Under the pieces are notes generated by a model. It ran no database searches, was not told where the DNA came from, and saw only the letters and a list, made by a program, of their open reading frames with translations. Shown here one piece after another: positions 34,126 to 42,280 of a stretch of DNA of 64,000 bases. Numbering within the stretch: position 1 is the first letter of the stretch; the number at the start of each line of letters is the position of its first letter. Source of the stretch: Xanthobacteraceae bacterium (lineage in GTDB: Bacteria; Pseudomonadota; Alphaproteobacteria; Rhizobiales; Xanthobacteraceae); assembly GCA_019746355.1 (NCBI GenBank), contig JAIESC010000028.1, forward strand, positions 1-64,000, read 5' to 3'. The translations under genes and the position numbers were made by a program.

Positions 34126-36870
34126 TCAGCCGGGCGGCGGCGGTCCGGTCACACCGGACGCCGCCGTTGCTGTTGGCCGCGGCGGAAACAGGAGCCGCTG
34201 GTAGAGCCAGCCGATCCCGACCAGCACCAGGCCGAGCCCGATGAACGACAGCGCGCGGTAGATGCCGGTGAGCCCTGCCATGTCGAGCAGGAACACCTTG
34301 CCGATGGTGAGCAGCGTGATCAGCGCCGAGGCAAAGCGGGCCGGCTGCGAGCGGAAGACGATGCCGAACAGCAGCAGCGCCACGCCATAGGCGAGCCAGA
34401 CCACCGAATAGATGTACTGCTCGGCGTTCGACATGCCGCCGCGCGAGAGCACCGGCCCCTGGTAGAGCGTGCGCACCTCGAGCGTGAGATAGCTCAGCAT
34501 CAGCAGCACGGCGAAGGCCGCGGCGGTGATGCGGTAGGCTTCCGGCCGCGTGCCGCGCGTCACCATCGCAAGCCAGATCGCAAGCACCGCCGGGATGCCG
34601 TAGCCGAGCAGGATCAGGTTGAAGAACGTGCCGCCGACGCTCTCGCCGGTGATCCATGGATTGACGGTCATCCAGAGGCCGAGCACCACGCCGGCCGCGG
34701 TCAGCGCGGCGATGATGAGCGCGCCCACATCGTGCACGACGCTTTGGGTGCGGTGGCGGACGTGCTCCAGGCCGATGGTGGTGGCCAAGCCGGCGCAGAC
34801 TTGCAAGGCGAGTTCGCCAAGGCGGCTCGCCTGCTTATAGATGTCGCCGCCGTGCATGTAGTGGCGGATCTCCAGGAACAGGGTCAGCACGGTGAACAGG
34901 ATCGCCGCGGCCTCGACCATGCGGGTGGGCTTGTCGTCGGCACCCTTGCGCAGAAGGTGCCCGGCGACCCAGAACGCCACCGCGGGAATGCCGTAGCCGT
35001 AGAGGATCCAGTTGAAGATCGGCGTGGTGCCGACGCTCGAACCGACGATGCGCGGCTCCCAGCCGACGCGCGCGATAACGAGCACGGTGGCCGCGGCGGC
35101 GAGCGCGCGGAGGAGCGGCACCGGGCGCGCATTGGCGATCCAGGCGATGCCCGGCACCATCAGCGCCAGCGCAACCGTGAGCCAGCCTTTTTCCAGCGAC
35201 ATGGTCAGCGCAAGCGCGAGCGCCGCGACCGTGCCGGTGGCGTGCAGCGCGCCGGCGGTGATGATGGTTTTTGTCTGCTCGCGCTTCGACAACTGCTCGG
35301 CGGCAAAGCCGTTGATCGCGGCGAGCAGCAGTGCGAGCCCGGCAAACGGGATCGAGCGCTCGAAGCCTGCGATGCGATAGTAGAGCGCAACCAGCATCAG
35401 CAGCGGCACCAGGACTCCGCAGCCGCTCCACAGCACGGCCGTGGCCTGGCAGCGCTCCTCGGCTCGCTCGCGGATCTGCGCGAGATAGCCCAGCGCGCCG
35501 AACAGGATGGCGAAGCCGAAACCGAGCACGAGATGCGGGCCGGTGGCGAACTGCGCGGGCTGCGGCGCGGCCTCGCCCGCGGGGCCGGCGGGCGCGATGA
35601 GCTGACCTGGTTCGGGGGCGAGCGCCCAGCGCAGCACGACGACGGCTGCGAACACCGCGGCCACCGGAATGGTGCCGCCCGCCGCATCAGTGCGCCAGGC
35701 GATGCCGAGCGTTGCGACGATCATCAGCGTGAACACGATCAGCGCCGCCGCATCGTGGCGGGCGGCGAGCGTGATCAGCAGCGCGCCGAGCAGATAAGCC
35801 GACAGGGTTGCGGAGGAGACCGGGTCGATCTCGCCGGGCGCGGCGTCGGGGCCGTAGAGGAAGCCCGAGACGATCAGCGCTGCGACCAGCGCAAAGCCCG
35901 CGATCACGTGGAACAGGTGCGCGGCAAGCCCGTCCACGTGGGTGTTCTGCATGCCGGGCAGCGTCCAGAACAAGCCGAAGGCCACGGCGGTGACCGCAAG
36001 CCACAGCCACATCCGCATGCGCGCAAGCCCGAAGGCCGCGCTGGTTACCACGGCGATATAGATGTAAAGCGCCCAGTAGTTCGGCGTGCCGGTCGAGATG
36101 AGCAGCGGCGTGACAAACGCGCCGACGAGGCCGAGGGCCGCGAGCGCCGGCCCGTGCAGCAGCGCCGCGGCCAGCGTTGCCAGCGCAACGATGCCGAGCA
36201 GCACGAAGGCCACGGCCGGATTGAGAAAACCGTAGAGGCCGTAGGCCGCGTAGACCGTGGCATAGGCGCAGGTGGTGCCGGCCGCGGTCAGGATGCTCGG
36301 GATGTGCGCGACCGAGACGCCGGCAAAGCCCGAGACGAGCTCGTTGCGTCGCGTCCATTCGCCGGCCGCGACCAGCGCGGCGGCAAGAAGCCCGCCGAAG
36401 AACAGCCGCAGGCCGGGCCCGATCAGGCCGGCCTCGATCGAATACTTGACAAGGAAGATGCCGCCGAGCGCGAGCGCCACGCCGCCGATCCAGACGGTCC
36501 AGCGGGTGCCGAATTTTTCCTCAAAGCTTTGCGCGGGCTGATTGTCGGCTGCGGGCGGCGGGGGAGGTGGCGGCGCGGCTGCGGCAGGCGCCGGCTCGGG
36601 TGTTGGCTCCGGTGCGCGGGCGGGCTCGACCTTGATGGTGTCGACCGGCGCAGCGGCAGGCGCGGGCGGCGGTTCGGCGGGGCTTGGTGCAGCGGGGCTT
36701 GGTGTGCGAATGGGCGCTGCATCCGGTGCGCCGGCGAGCCTTGCTTCGAGCGCCTGAAAGCGCGCCTCCATCGTCCGCAGGCGGTCGCCGGCATTGATCG
36801 ATTTGACCAGCGCCACGATGGCGATGACCGGGAACGACAGCAGCAGCAGTCCGAGAAGGACGAATTCCAT
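34126..36870 (-). CDS. DUF2339 polytopic membrane protein
   Basis: A 914-residue inner-membrane protein with one N-terminal helix, a short coiled region (RLRTMEARFQALEARLAG), a cytoplasmic or periplasmic Pro/Ala-rich spacer (about 48-110) and then some 25 hydrophobic helices. FEEKFGTRWTVWIGGVALAL at the first core helix and VFLLDMAGLTGIYRALSFIG near the C-terminus are typical of DUF2339. Family length is usually 850-1000. Function is unknown. It ends convergent with the secreted cysteine protein gene. Confidence 0.85.
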   Translation of the reverse strand: MEFVLLGLLLLSFPVIAIVALVKSINAGDRLRTMEARFQALEARLAGAPDAAPIRTPSPAAPSPAEPPPAPAAAPVDTIKVEPARAPEPTPEPAPAAAAPPPPPPPAADNQPAQSFEEKFGTRWTVWIGGVALALGGIFLVKYSIEAGLIGPGLRLFFGGLLAAALVAAGEWTRRNELVSGFAGVSVAHIPSILTAAGTTCAYATVYAAYGLYGFLNPAVAFVLLGIVALATLAAALLHGPALAALGLVGAFVTPLLISTGTPNYWALYIYIAVVTSAAFGLARMRMWLWLAVTAVAFGLFWTLPGMQNTHVDGLAAHLFHVIAGFALVAALIVSGFLYGPDAAPGEIDPVSSATLSAYLLGALLITLAARHDAAALIVFTLMIVATLGIAWRTDAAGGTIPVAAVFAAVVVLRWALAPEPGQLIAPAGPAGEAAPQPAQFATGPHLVLGFGFAILFGALGYLAQIRERAEERCQATAVLWSGCGVLVPLLMLVALYYRIAGFERSIPFAGLALLLAAINGFAAEQLSKREQTKTIITAGALHATGTVAALALALTMSLEKGWLTVALALMVPGIAWIANARPVPLLRALAAAATVLVIARVGWEPRIVGSSVGTTPIFNWILYGYGIPAVAFWVAGHLLRKGADDKPTRMVEAAAILFTVLTLFLEIRHYMHGGDIYKQASRLGELALQVCAGLATTIGLEHVRHRTQSVVHDVGALIIAALTAAGVVLGLWMTVNPWITGESVGGTFFNLILLGYGIPAVLAIWLAMVTRGTRPEAYRITAAAFAVLLMLSYLTLEVRTLYQGPVLSRGGMSNAEQYIYSVVWLAYGVALLLFGIVFRSQPARFASALITLLTIGKVFLLDMAGLTGIYRALSFIGLGLVLVGIGWLYQRLLFPPRPTATAASGVTGPPPPG

Positions 36871-37194
36871 GGAGCGCCCCCGAGGCGCGAATTTAGGCCA
36901 GCCGAGCGGCCGTCAAAAGCGCGCCAGGGCGCAACGCACAGGGCTGCGCGGGCATTGGTCGCGCTATCCCCAGCAAAAGTTCAAGAAAAGGAGGGGGTAT
37001 GCCGATGCTGCCGAGACGGCGGGCGTTGCTGCGCCCTCTCCCAAAGGGCCCCAAAGGGAGAGGGCGCACTGAACATCCAATAGATAAAGATGGGTGAGGG
37101 GTTACGGTCTATCGATGACCGAAACCCCTCACCCATCCGAATGCGTTGAAAATCTGTGCGGCCCTCTCCCCTATGGACGAGGGCGCAAATACGC
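36871..37194. repeat. intergenic cluster of palindromic repeats
   Basis: Two strong inverted repeats lie between the H-NS-like gene and the DUF2339 gene. GCGCCCTCTCCC pairs with GGGAGAGGGCGC (about 37031-37067), and GATGGGTGAGGGGTT pairs with AACCCCTCACCCATC (about 37089-37137), with a further inner CGGTCTATCGATGACCG. No gene is seen. Confidence 0.75.
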
Positions 37195-37512
37195 TCACTT
37201 GATCCGGAAGCTTTCCTTCTTGAGCTTTGTGCCCTTCATTTCTTCCTTCATCCAGCGCGGCGTCGCGCCGCGGCCGGACCAGGTGACCGTCGGGTCTTTC
37301 TTGCTGCGAAACTGCGGCGCAACCTTGCGCCCCTTGAGCGACTTGCGCTTGCGGCCTCGGCGGCCCGCGCCGCGTGCCTGGCGCTTTGCGCCATCACCGG
37401 TCAGCGCTGAAAGCTGCCGTTTCAAATCATCGGCGCGGCGCGAGAGTATCTCGCCAATCTCATCGCGCATTTTCAAAAGGGCATCGACCGACATTGAAGT
37501 GAGTTTGGCCAT
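37195..37512 (-). CDS. H-NS-like nucleoid protein
   Basis: A 105-residue protein. The N-terminal helix region (SVDALLKMRDEIGEILSRRA) would dimerise, a Lys/Arg-rich linker (RRGRKRKSLKGRK) follows, and the C-terminal DPTVTWSGRGATPRW is the DNA-binding signature of the H-NS family. Such proteins bind AT-rich DNA and silence genes. Start ATG 37512 has GGAGATACC upstream. A symmetric AT-rich element lies 189 bases upstream (37701-37716). Confidence 0.88.
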   Translation of the reverse strand: MAKLTSMSVDALLKMRDEIGEILSRRADDLKRQLSALTGDGAKRQARGAGRRGRKRKSLKGRKVAPQFRSKKDPTVTWSGRGATPRWMKEEMKGTKLKKESFRIK

Positions 37513-37700
37513 AGGTATCTCCGCAATTAACAATTGAAGGGGCTTTCATAGTGCCATTCAACCGGAAGGCAAGCACGGCAGGGTAGCGCGGAACTTCAAT
37601 ACATCCTCTGCAAGATTTCAGCCTCATTGCCCGAGCCGCCGCCCGCAGCCTGCTCTTAACGGCATATTATGCCATCAGTTATTTAGAGCGATGGCAACCA

Positions 37701-37716
37701 GTAAATACCTATTTAC
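37701..37716. promoter_or_regulatory. AT-rich palindrome upstream of H-NS-like gene
   Basis: GTAAATA-CC-TATTTAC, a perfect inverted repeat in an unusually AT-rich 279-base gap (37513-37791). It may be an operator for the H-NS-like gene, or part of a terminator-proximal region of nadQ. Confidence 0.4.
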
Positions 37717-37791
37717 CGACGCGAGCAGCCACACCATGGTGCCGGCTGGCTTGGTTGGTAAGCGGACGTGAAGCCCGCCGAGGCTTGAGGC

Positions 37792-38781
37792 TCAGGACCG
37801 TCCGCCCAGCCGCAGGCCGGGCGCAGGCCGCTCCTGCACGACGTCGCGGCGAAAGCGGAACAGCGCCGCGGGCCGTCCGCCGGTCGCGGTCGAGGTCTCT
37901 CCGGTCGGCTCGACGAGCTCAGTGGTCTCGACCAGACGGCGGAAATTCTGCTTGTGCAGATGCCGCCCGGAAATCGCTTCGACCGTGCGCTGCAATTCGG
38001 TCAGCGTGAACTCGTCGGGCATGAGCTCGAACACCACCGGGCGGTATTTCAGCTTGGCGCGCAGCCGCGCGATCGCGGTGGCGAGGATGCGGCGGTGGTC
38101 GAAGCGCATCGGCTCGCCCAGCGTCGGCAGCTTCGCGCGCGGGACTTCCGCGTCGCGGCCGTCGCGCCGCGCCTCCTCGACCAGGCCGGCTTCATAGAGC
38201 AGCTCGTAGCGGTCGAGCACCTTCTCCTCGTCCCAGGGGGAGCCGCCGGCGGCAAAGCAGTGGCGCAGACGCTCGCGCCGTCCGAGCGGCCGCGCGGGCG
38301 CGGCCTTGCCGCTCCTGGCCCACTGCTCGAGCAGTGGCACGATCACCTCGTCGAGAATGTCGGGCCGGCCGTCGCGCCAATCCTCCCACGGGAAAAACCG
38401 GTACCACGGCTCGAACGTCGCGCCGGCCGCGCGCAGTGCCGCGGCGTTGTCGGACATGCGGGTGAGCGCGAGATAGCCCACCGAGATCATGTGCGGGCCG
38501 GTGTCACCCGGCCGCGCATGGCGGCCGCGGTCGCCGAACGTATAGAGCTGCTCGACATAGCCGACGGTGAGCGCGGTCTGCTGCTTGACCCATTCGCGCA
38601 GGCCGATCTCGAAGGTGCGGTGCGACAGCGGATCGAACGGGCCGAACGGCAGGCCCGCGCGGGTGTCGCTTGCCGGATCGGCGGACACCAGGATGCGCGG
38701 CTCCTCGGCCTCGACCGCGACGATCGCCGCGGTGAGCCCCACCTCGATGGGCGTGAGATGCGCCTCGGGCATTGCCGGCAC
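37792..38781 (-). CDS. nadQ: NadQ-type NAD biosynthesis regulator (COG4111)
   Basis: A 329-residue protein with an N-terminal NUDIX-like domain (HLTPIEVGLTAAIVAVEAEE, LPFGPFDP, LEQLYTFGDRGRHARPGDTG-like) and a C-terminal winged-helix domain (FTLTELQRTVEAISGRHLHK, QNFRRLVETTELVEPTG). The layout matches COG4111 proteins, which as I recall act as NadQ repressors of nadABC in Alphaproteobacteria. The NUDIX catalytic box (GxxxxxEExxxE) is not preserved, which fits a ligand sensor. GTG 38781 has GGAGGGG upstream; ATG 38772 is an alternative. It is the last gene of the leftward run from mntA. Likely targets are the palindromes before nadA. Confidence 0.8.
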   Translation of the reverse strand: MPAMPEAHLTPIEVGLTAAIVAVEAEEPRILVSADPASDTRAGLPFGPFDPLSHRTFEIGLREWVKQQTALTVGYVEQLYTFGDRGRHARPGDTGPHMISVGYLALTRMSDNAAALRAAGATFEPWYRFFPWEDWRDGRPDILDEVIVPLLEQWARSGKAAPARPLGRRERLRHCFAAGGSPWDEEKVLDRYELLYEAGLVEEARRDGRDAEVPRAKLPTLGEPMRFDHRRILATAIARLRAKLKYRPVVFELMPDEFTLTELQRTVEAISGRHLHKQNFRRLVETTELVEPTGETSTATGGRPAALFRFRRDVVQERPAPGLRLGGRS

Positions 38782-38817
38782 TTTGGCGGCCCCTCCGTTC
38801 AAGGGGGCCAGAATGGC

Positions 38818-39324
38818 TCATTCGAGATCGAGCCGGAAGGGTTCGCCTTCGAGCGCGGCCCTGCCGGGCCCGAGCGCCTCGACCGCGGCAATCATCCGCC
38901 CCTTGCGGCCGAGGATGCGGTCGGCATGGCCGACCAGCATGGTGTTCGGCATGGCGGTGGCCGAGGAATTGCGGATCGCCCGCGCGATGGCGAGCTCGTC
39001 GCGCGCGGGGTTGAGCGTGCAGGCGGTGATGAACGCGCCCGCGGTCGAGCGGCTGATACCGGCATAGCAGTGCATGACGATCGGCGCGCGGCGGTCCCAG
39101 GCCTGCACGAAGCGGATCAGGTCGTGCACGTGCTCCTCGGCCGGGTGGGTGTAGCCGTCCATCGGCATGGCGATATCGTCCATGCCGAGGATCAGGTGGT
39201 TGGTCTCGATAATGCTGGCGGGCCGGTGCACACGGTCGATCAGGCGCAGCAGCGTGACGATGTGGGTCGCGCGGGTTTCGGCAACGGTGTCGTGGAGGCG
39301 GGCGAGGGAGCAGACGTGAATCAT
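38818..39324 (-). CDS. PTP-like protein phosphatase
   Basis: A 168-residue protein with the cysteine phosphatase loop HCYAGISRS (His85, Cys86, Arg92; HCx5R). The short N-terminal IHVCSLARLHDTV and the absence of other domains match small bacterial tyrosine-phosphatase-like proteins. The upstream general-acid aspartate is not obvious. It lies between the HD hydrolase and nadQ genes. It may dephosphorylate a protein or nucleotide; the target is unknown. Confidence 0.8.
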   Translation of the reverse strand: MIHVCSLARLHDTVAETRATHIVTLLRLIDRVHRPASIIETNHLILGMDDIAMPMDGYTHPAEEHVHDLIRFVQAWDRRAPIVMHCYAGISRSTAGAFITACTLNPARDELAIARAIRNSSATAMPNTMLVGHADRILGRKGRMIAAVEALGPGRAALEGEPFRLDLE

Positions 39325-39347
39325 GATGGGGCTTATATAGATGCCAA

Positions 39348-39989
39348 TTATGCCAGCGTCATGGCCTGTGGCTTGGCCAGCGCGACAAAGCGTTCGAGAA
39401 AGCGTTTTTCCGCGGTGCCGGCGGACCAGGGCGTCAGGTAGTCCCGCTCGATCGCGGGCGAGAGCTTCGGCGGCGGGCCGAAAAACCGCTGCGCCTCGGT
39501 TGCGCTGAAGCCCGCGAGGCGGGTGGCTTCGAGAAACGCGGCTCCGGCGTCGGCAGTCTTGATGATTTTCAGGACCGGCTCCGTATGTTTCGGCGGCAGT
39601 CCGAAGCGGACGTGAATGGCCGCGAGCAGCCGTGCCTCCACCGCCTTGTACGAGCCGCCGATCACCGCCTTGAACGGCGAGATCATGTCGCCGATCACGT
39701 ATTCCGGCGCGTCATGCAGCAGGATGGCAAGCCGCGCCGAGCGGTCGAGGCTCGGCCACTTGGCCCGCGCCACGGTCTCGACCAGGAGCGTGTGCTGCGC
39801 CACCGAAAAGATGTGCGCGCCATGAGTCTGGCCGTTCCAGCGCGCGACGCGGGCGAGGCCATGGGCGATGTCCTCGATCTCGACGTCGAGCGGCGAGGGG
39901 TCGAGCAGATCGAGCCGGCGTCCGGACAGCATGCGCTGCCAGGCGCGGGCGGAGGTTTTGGCGGTTGGTTTCGCGGGCGTGCGACTCAC
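39348..39989 (-). CDS. HD-domain hydrolase
   Basis: A 213-residue metal-dependent phosphohydrolase. The histidine and aspartate motifs are in NGQTHGAHIFSVAQHTLLV, LLHDAPEYVIGDMISPFK and TADAGAAFLEATRL, as in YfbR-like and related HD proteins acting on nucleotides. GTG start at 39989 overlaps the tag stop (GTGA), indicating coupling to tag. It lies upstream of the PTP-like gene with a 23-base gap. Its substrate is unproven. Confidence 0.8.
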   Translation of the reverse strand: MSRTPAKPTAKTSARAWQRMLSGRRLDLLDPSPLDVEIEDIAHGLARVARWNGQTHGAHIFSVAQHTLLVETVARAKWPSLDRSARLAILLHDAPEYVIGDMISPFKAVIGGSYKAVEARLLAAIHVRFGLPPKHTEPVLKIIKTADAGAAFLEATRLAGFSATEAQRFFGPPPKLSPAIERDYLTPWSAGTAEKRFLERFVALAKPQAMTLA

Positions 39990-40597
39990 TTGCGCCTGCG
40001 CATCTTCTGCACGGTCTCGTGGCAATGACACTTTACCAGATGGTCGTTGACCATCCCGACCGCCTGCATGAAGGCATAGACGATGGTCGGGCCGACGAAC
40101 TTGAAGCCGCGCGCCGCAAGGTCCTTTGAAATCTTCTTCGACAGCTCGGTCTCGGCCGGGACCTGCTTGGTGTCGCGGAACTTGTTCAGCTTAGGCTTGC
40201 CGTCGAGATAGTCCCAAAGCAGCGCCGAGAATCCCGGGCCTTTCTCCATCACGTCGAGATAGGCCCGCGCCGAAAGCACCGCCCCCTCGATCTTGAGCTT
40301 GTTGCGGACGATGCCTGCGTCCTGCATCAGCATGGCTTTGCGCCGTGCGTCGAAGCGGGCGACCTTTTGCGGCTCGAAGCCGTCGAACGCTTTGCGGAAG
40401 TTGTCGCGCTTTCGGAGGATCGTGATCCACGACAGCCCGGCCTGGAAGCCGTCGAGCACGAGCTTCTCGTAGAGCGCACGGTCGTCGTATTCCGGCACGC
40501 CCCATTCGGTGTCGTGATAGGCGACGTACAGCGCGTCGTCCTTGCCCGGCCACGGGCAGCGATGCAGGCCGTCGGAGTGGAGGAGGGGACCGCTCAT
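39986..40597 (-). CDS. tag: DNA-3-methyladenine glycosylase I
   Basis: A 203-residue base-excision repair enzyme removing 3-methyladenine. The zinc ligands are present (HRCPW near the N-terminus, YHDTEWG, and HLVKCHCHETV near the C-terminus), and the catalytic region ALYEKLVLDGFQAGLSWITI carries the conserved Glu. Length agrees with E. coli Tag. ATG 40597 overlaps the stop of the broken hepT frame (ATGA), so an intact hepT once preceded it in the operon. GTGA overlap follows with the HD gene. Confidence 0.93.
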   Translation of the reverse strand: MSGPLLHSDGLHRCPWPGKDDALYVAYHDTEWGVPEYDDRALYEKLVLDGFQAGLSWITILRKRDNFRKAFDGFEPQKVARFDARRKAMLMQDAGIVRNKLKIEGAVLSARAYLDVMEKGPGFSALLWDYLDGKPKLNKFRDTKQVPAETELSKKISKDLAARGFKFVGPTIVYAFMQAVGMVNDHLVKCHCHETVQKMRRRK

Positions 40598-40934
40598 CGC
40601 TTCAATCGCTCCAGTTCGATCTGCACCACACGCCAAAGCGGCTCGAGGTCTTGCACTGTCTGCCAGACGATTTCATTGAGCACGTCTTCTTAGTCGTGAC
40701 GGTAAATGTTGCCGGCTCCGGCGATGTCCTGCCACGCAATGAATGACGATTCTTGATGTCGCCCGTCAACCGCCGCGAGGCTTCTGAAATAATTTCAAGA
40801 CAACGGACGACAGCATAGGCCGTCCGTTCATCCGCGCAAAATGTTTGATAGGAATGACCTGAAACGAACGAGCGCGCCAATTCGATGTTGTATCGAATGT
40901 CGTTGAGCGCCCTGAAATCGGAATCAGAACGCAT
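40594..40934 (-). pseudogene. hepT: broken HepT-like toxin gene
   Basis: The first part, starting at ATG 40934 and overlapping mntA by 11 bases, reads as a HepT-family protein (DFRALNDIRYNIELARSF, YAVVRCLEIISEASRRLTGD). At about 40738, after NRHS, the reading shifts by one base; the rest (IAWQDIAGAGNIYRHD, then LNEIVWQTVQDLEPLWRVV and LERLKR) is clear only in another frame. In that frame the codon after HD is TAA, where intact family members have tyrosine (H-x-Y). So there is one frameshift and one nonsense codon. The natural end overlaps tag by four bases. The toxin half of this HepT-MntA pair is probably inactive. Confidence 0.8.
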
Positions 40935-41220
40935 AGATGGCGTCGGACTCGGCCGGACGTCGGAGATAGGACTTGAGCGCTGCGCGATTGACCACGTCTA
41001 CCTTTCCGGGAAACAGGTCGGCGATATACCTTTTCAAGCCGGCATAATCGAAGGCGTTTAGTTTCGCGTCGGGTGCGAGTTCGATCATGATATCGAGATC
41101 GCTTGCAGGCCCGGCTTCGTTGCGAGCCACCGAGCCGAACAAGGCCGCATGACAGACACCGCGCGCCTTTAGTGCGTCGGCGTTCTGACGAAGGATGGCT
41201 ATGGCGTCGTCGCGTTTCAT
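40924..41220 (-). CDS. mntA: MntA-type nucleotidyltransferase antitoxin
   Basis: A 98-residue minimal nucleotidyltransferase with GSVARNEAGPASDLDIMIE, the GSx10DxD motif of the MNT domain, intact with both acidic residues, and a third acidic residue plausible in FPGKVDVVN. In known systems MntA adenylylates or AMPylates the HepT tyrosine and neutralises the toxin. Here the HepT partner downstream is broken while mntA has no visible damage. Its stop overlaps hepT by 11 bases. Confidence 0.85.
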   Translation of the reverse strand: MKRDDAIAILRQNADALKARGVCHAALFGSVARNEAGPASDLDIMIELAPDAKLNAFDYAGLKRYIADLFPGKVDVVNRAALKSYLRRPAESDAIYAF

Positions 41221-41279
41221 GCCGCCATTCTATCCCGGAGACCCGTTTCATCAAACCAGTGGAAGGCTGCTGTTGACGG

Positions 41280-42179
41280 CTACGCGTCGCGGCCTTCTGC
41301 GTCGGCTTCCCCCGGCCATTCGAACGTCGCCCATTCCGGCTTGCGCACCTCGATCGGCACGCCGCCGGCGATCAGCGGCAGGCCGGCCGCCTTTGCATCG
41401 GCGACGCGATCGAGCCGCAGCATGGCAAGCCCGCGCGTGCCCGCGGTCGAGCCGGTGATGCCGACCTGTTTGTCGCCCGCCATCACCGGCAGGCCTGCGT
41501 CCGGCAGGAACGCCTCGGTCGCGACCGGCACGATGCGGGTGCGCGCCGAGCCGCGGTGCTGCATGCGCGAGACCACCTCCTGGCCGACATAGCAGCCCTT
41601 GTCGAAATCGACGCCGGAAAGCTGGTCCATGTCGGTCTCGTGCGGGAAGGCGTCGCCGTAGACGAAGTCGAGGCCGCCGCGCGGAACGCCGAGCGCGATG
41701 CGGTGCGCCTCGTAGGCTTGCGCTTCGAGGAGGTCCGCGCCGAGATCGGCCGCGGTCTCCTTGGCCAGATGCGGCGGCAGCATGATGCGGAAGCCGAGTG
41801 CCGGCAGGCGCGGGTCGGCATAGACCAGGCCGTAATCGGTGTCACCGGCACCGTCCCAGCAAGCCATAACGCCGAGCACCTCGCTCAGGTCCTCGCAGAT
41901 CACCTTTGACCGGAGCTTGTAGAAATTGAGCTTCTGCACGAACTCGAAGGCGAGCGCGCGGGGCACATCGAGAAAGAAGCCGCCGCCGTCCCCGGAGGGC
42001 GCTTCGGCAACGATGCCGTCGACGACGATCTTGCCCTGTGGCGTCAAAAGCGCGCCGAAGCGCGCCTGCTCGGGCGTGACCTTGGTGACATCGGCGGTGA
42101 GGAGCCCGTTGAGAAAGGCACGGGCGTCGTTGCCCGCCACCTTGACCACGCCGCGGTCGGGGAGAAATGCCGCTTTCAT
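41280..42179 (-). CDS. ygfZ: folate-binding YgfZ/GcvT-like iron-sulfur protein
   Basis: A 299-residue protein with the diagnostic KGCYVGQE motif (DKGCYVGQEVVSRMQHRG) of YgfZ, a folate-binding protein needed for repair or maturation of some Fe-S enzymes. The cysteine is present. ATG 42179 has AAGGAAT upstream. It is divergent from pyrC with about 100 bases between starts. The GcvT-like fold extends over the whole chain. Confidence 0.9.
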   Translation of the reverse strand: MKAAFLPDRGVVKVAGNDARAFLNGLLTADVTKVTPEQARFGALLTPQGKIVVDGIVAEAPSGDGGGFFLDVPRALAFEFVQKLNFYKLRSKVICEDLSEVLGVMACWDGAGDTDYGLVYADPRLPALGFRIMLPPHLAKETAADLGADLLEAQAYEAHRIALGVPRGGLDFVYGDAFPHETDMDQLSGVDFDKGCYVGQEVVSRMQHRGSARTRIVPVATEAFLPDAGLPVMAGDKQVGITGSTAGTRGLAMLRLDRVADAKAAGLPLIAGGVPIEVRKPEWATFEWPGEADAEGRDA

Positions 42180-42280
42180 GCGATTCCTTGTTGCCACCGG
42201 CAACGTAAGCCGCTGATGTGGGCCGCTCAAGGGCGTGGAATTGGCTGCGGGTTTGAATTGGTGCAAGGACGCGTGAGGCT

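Noticed and set aside
37792..38781. Calling the COG4111-type protein a NUDIX hydrolase
   Set aside because: The catalytic NUDIX box is not preserved and a winged-helix domain follows, so a regulator is more likely.
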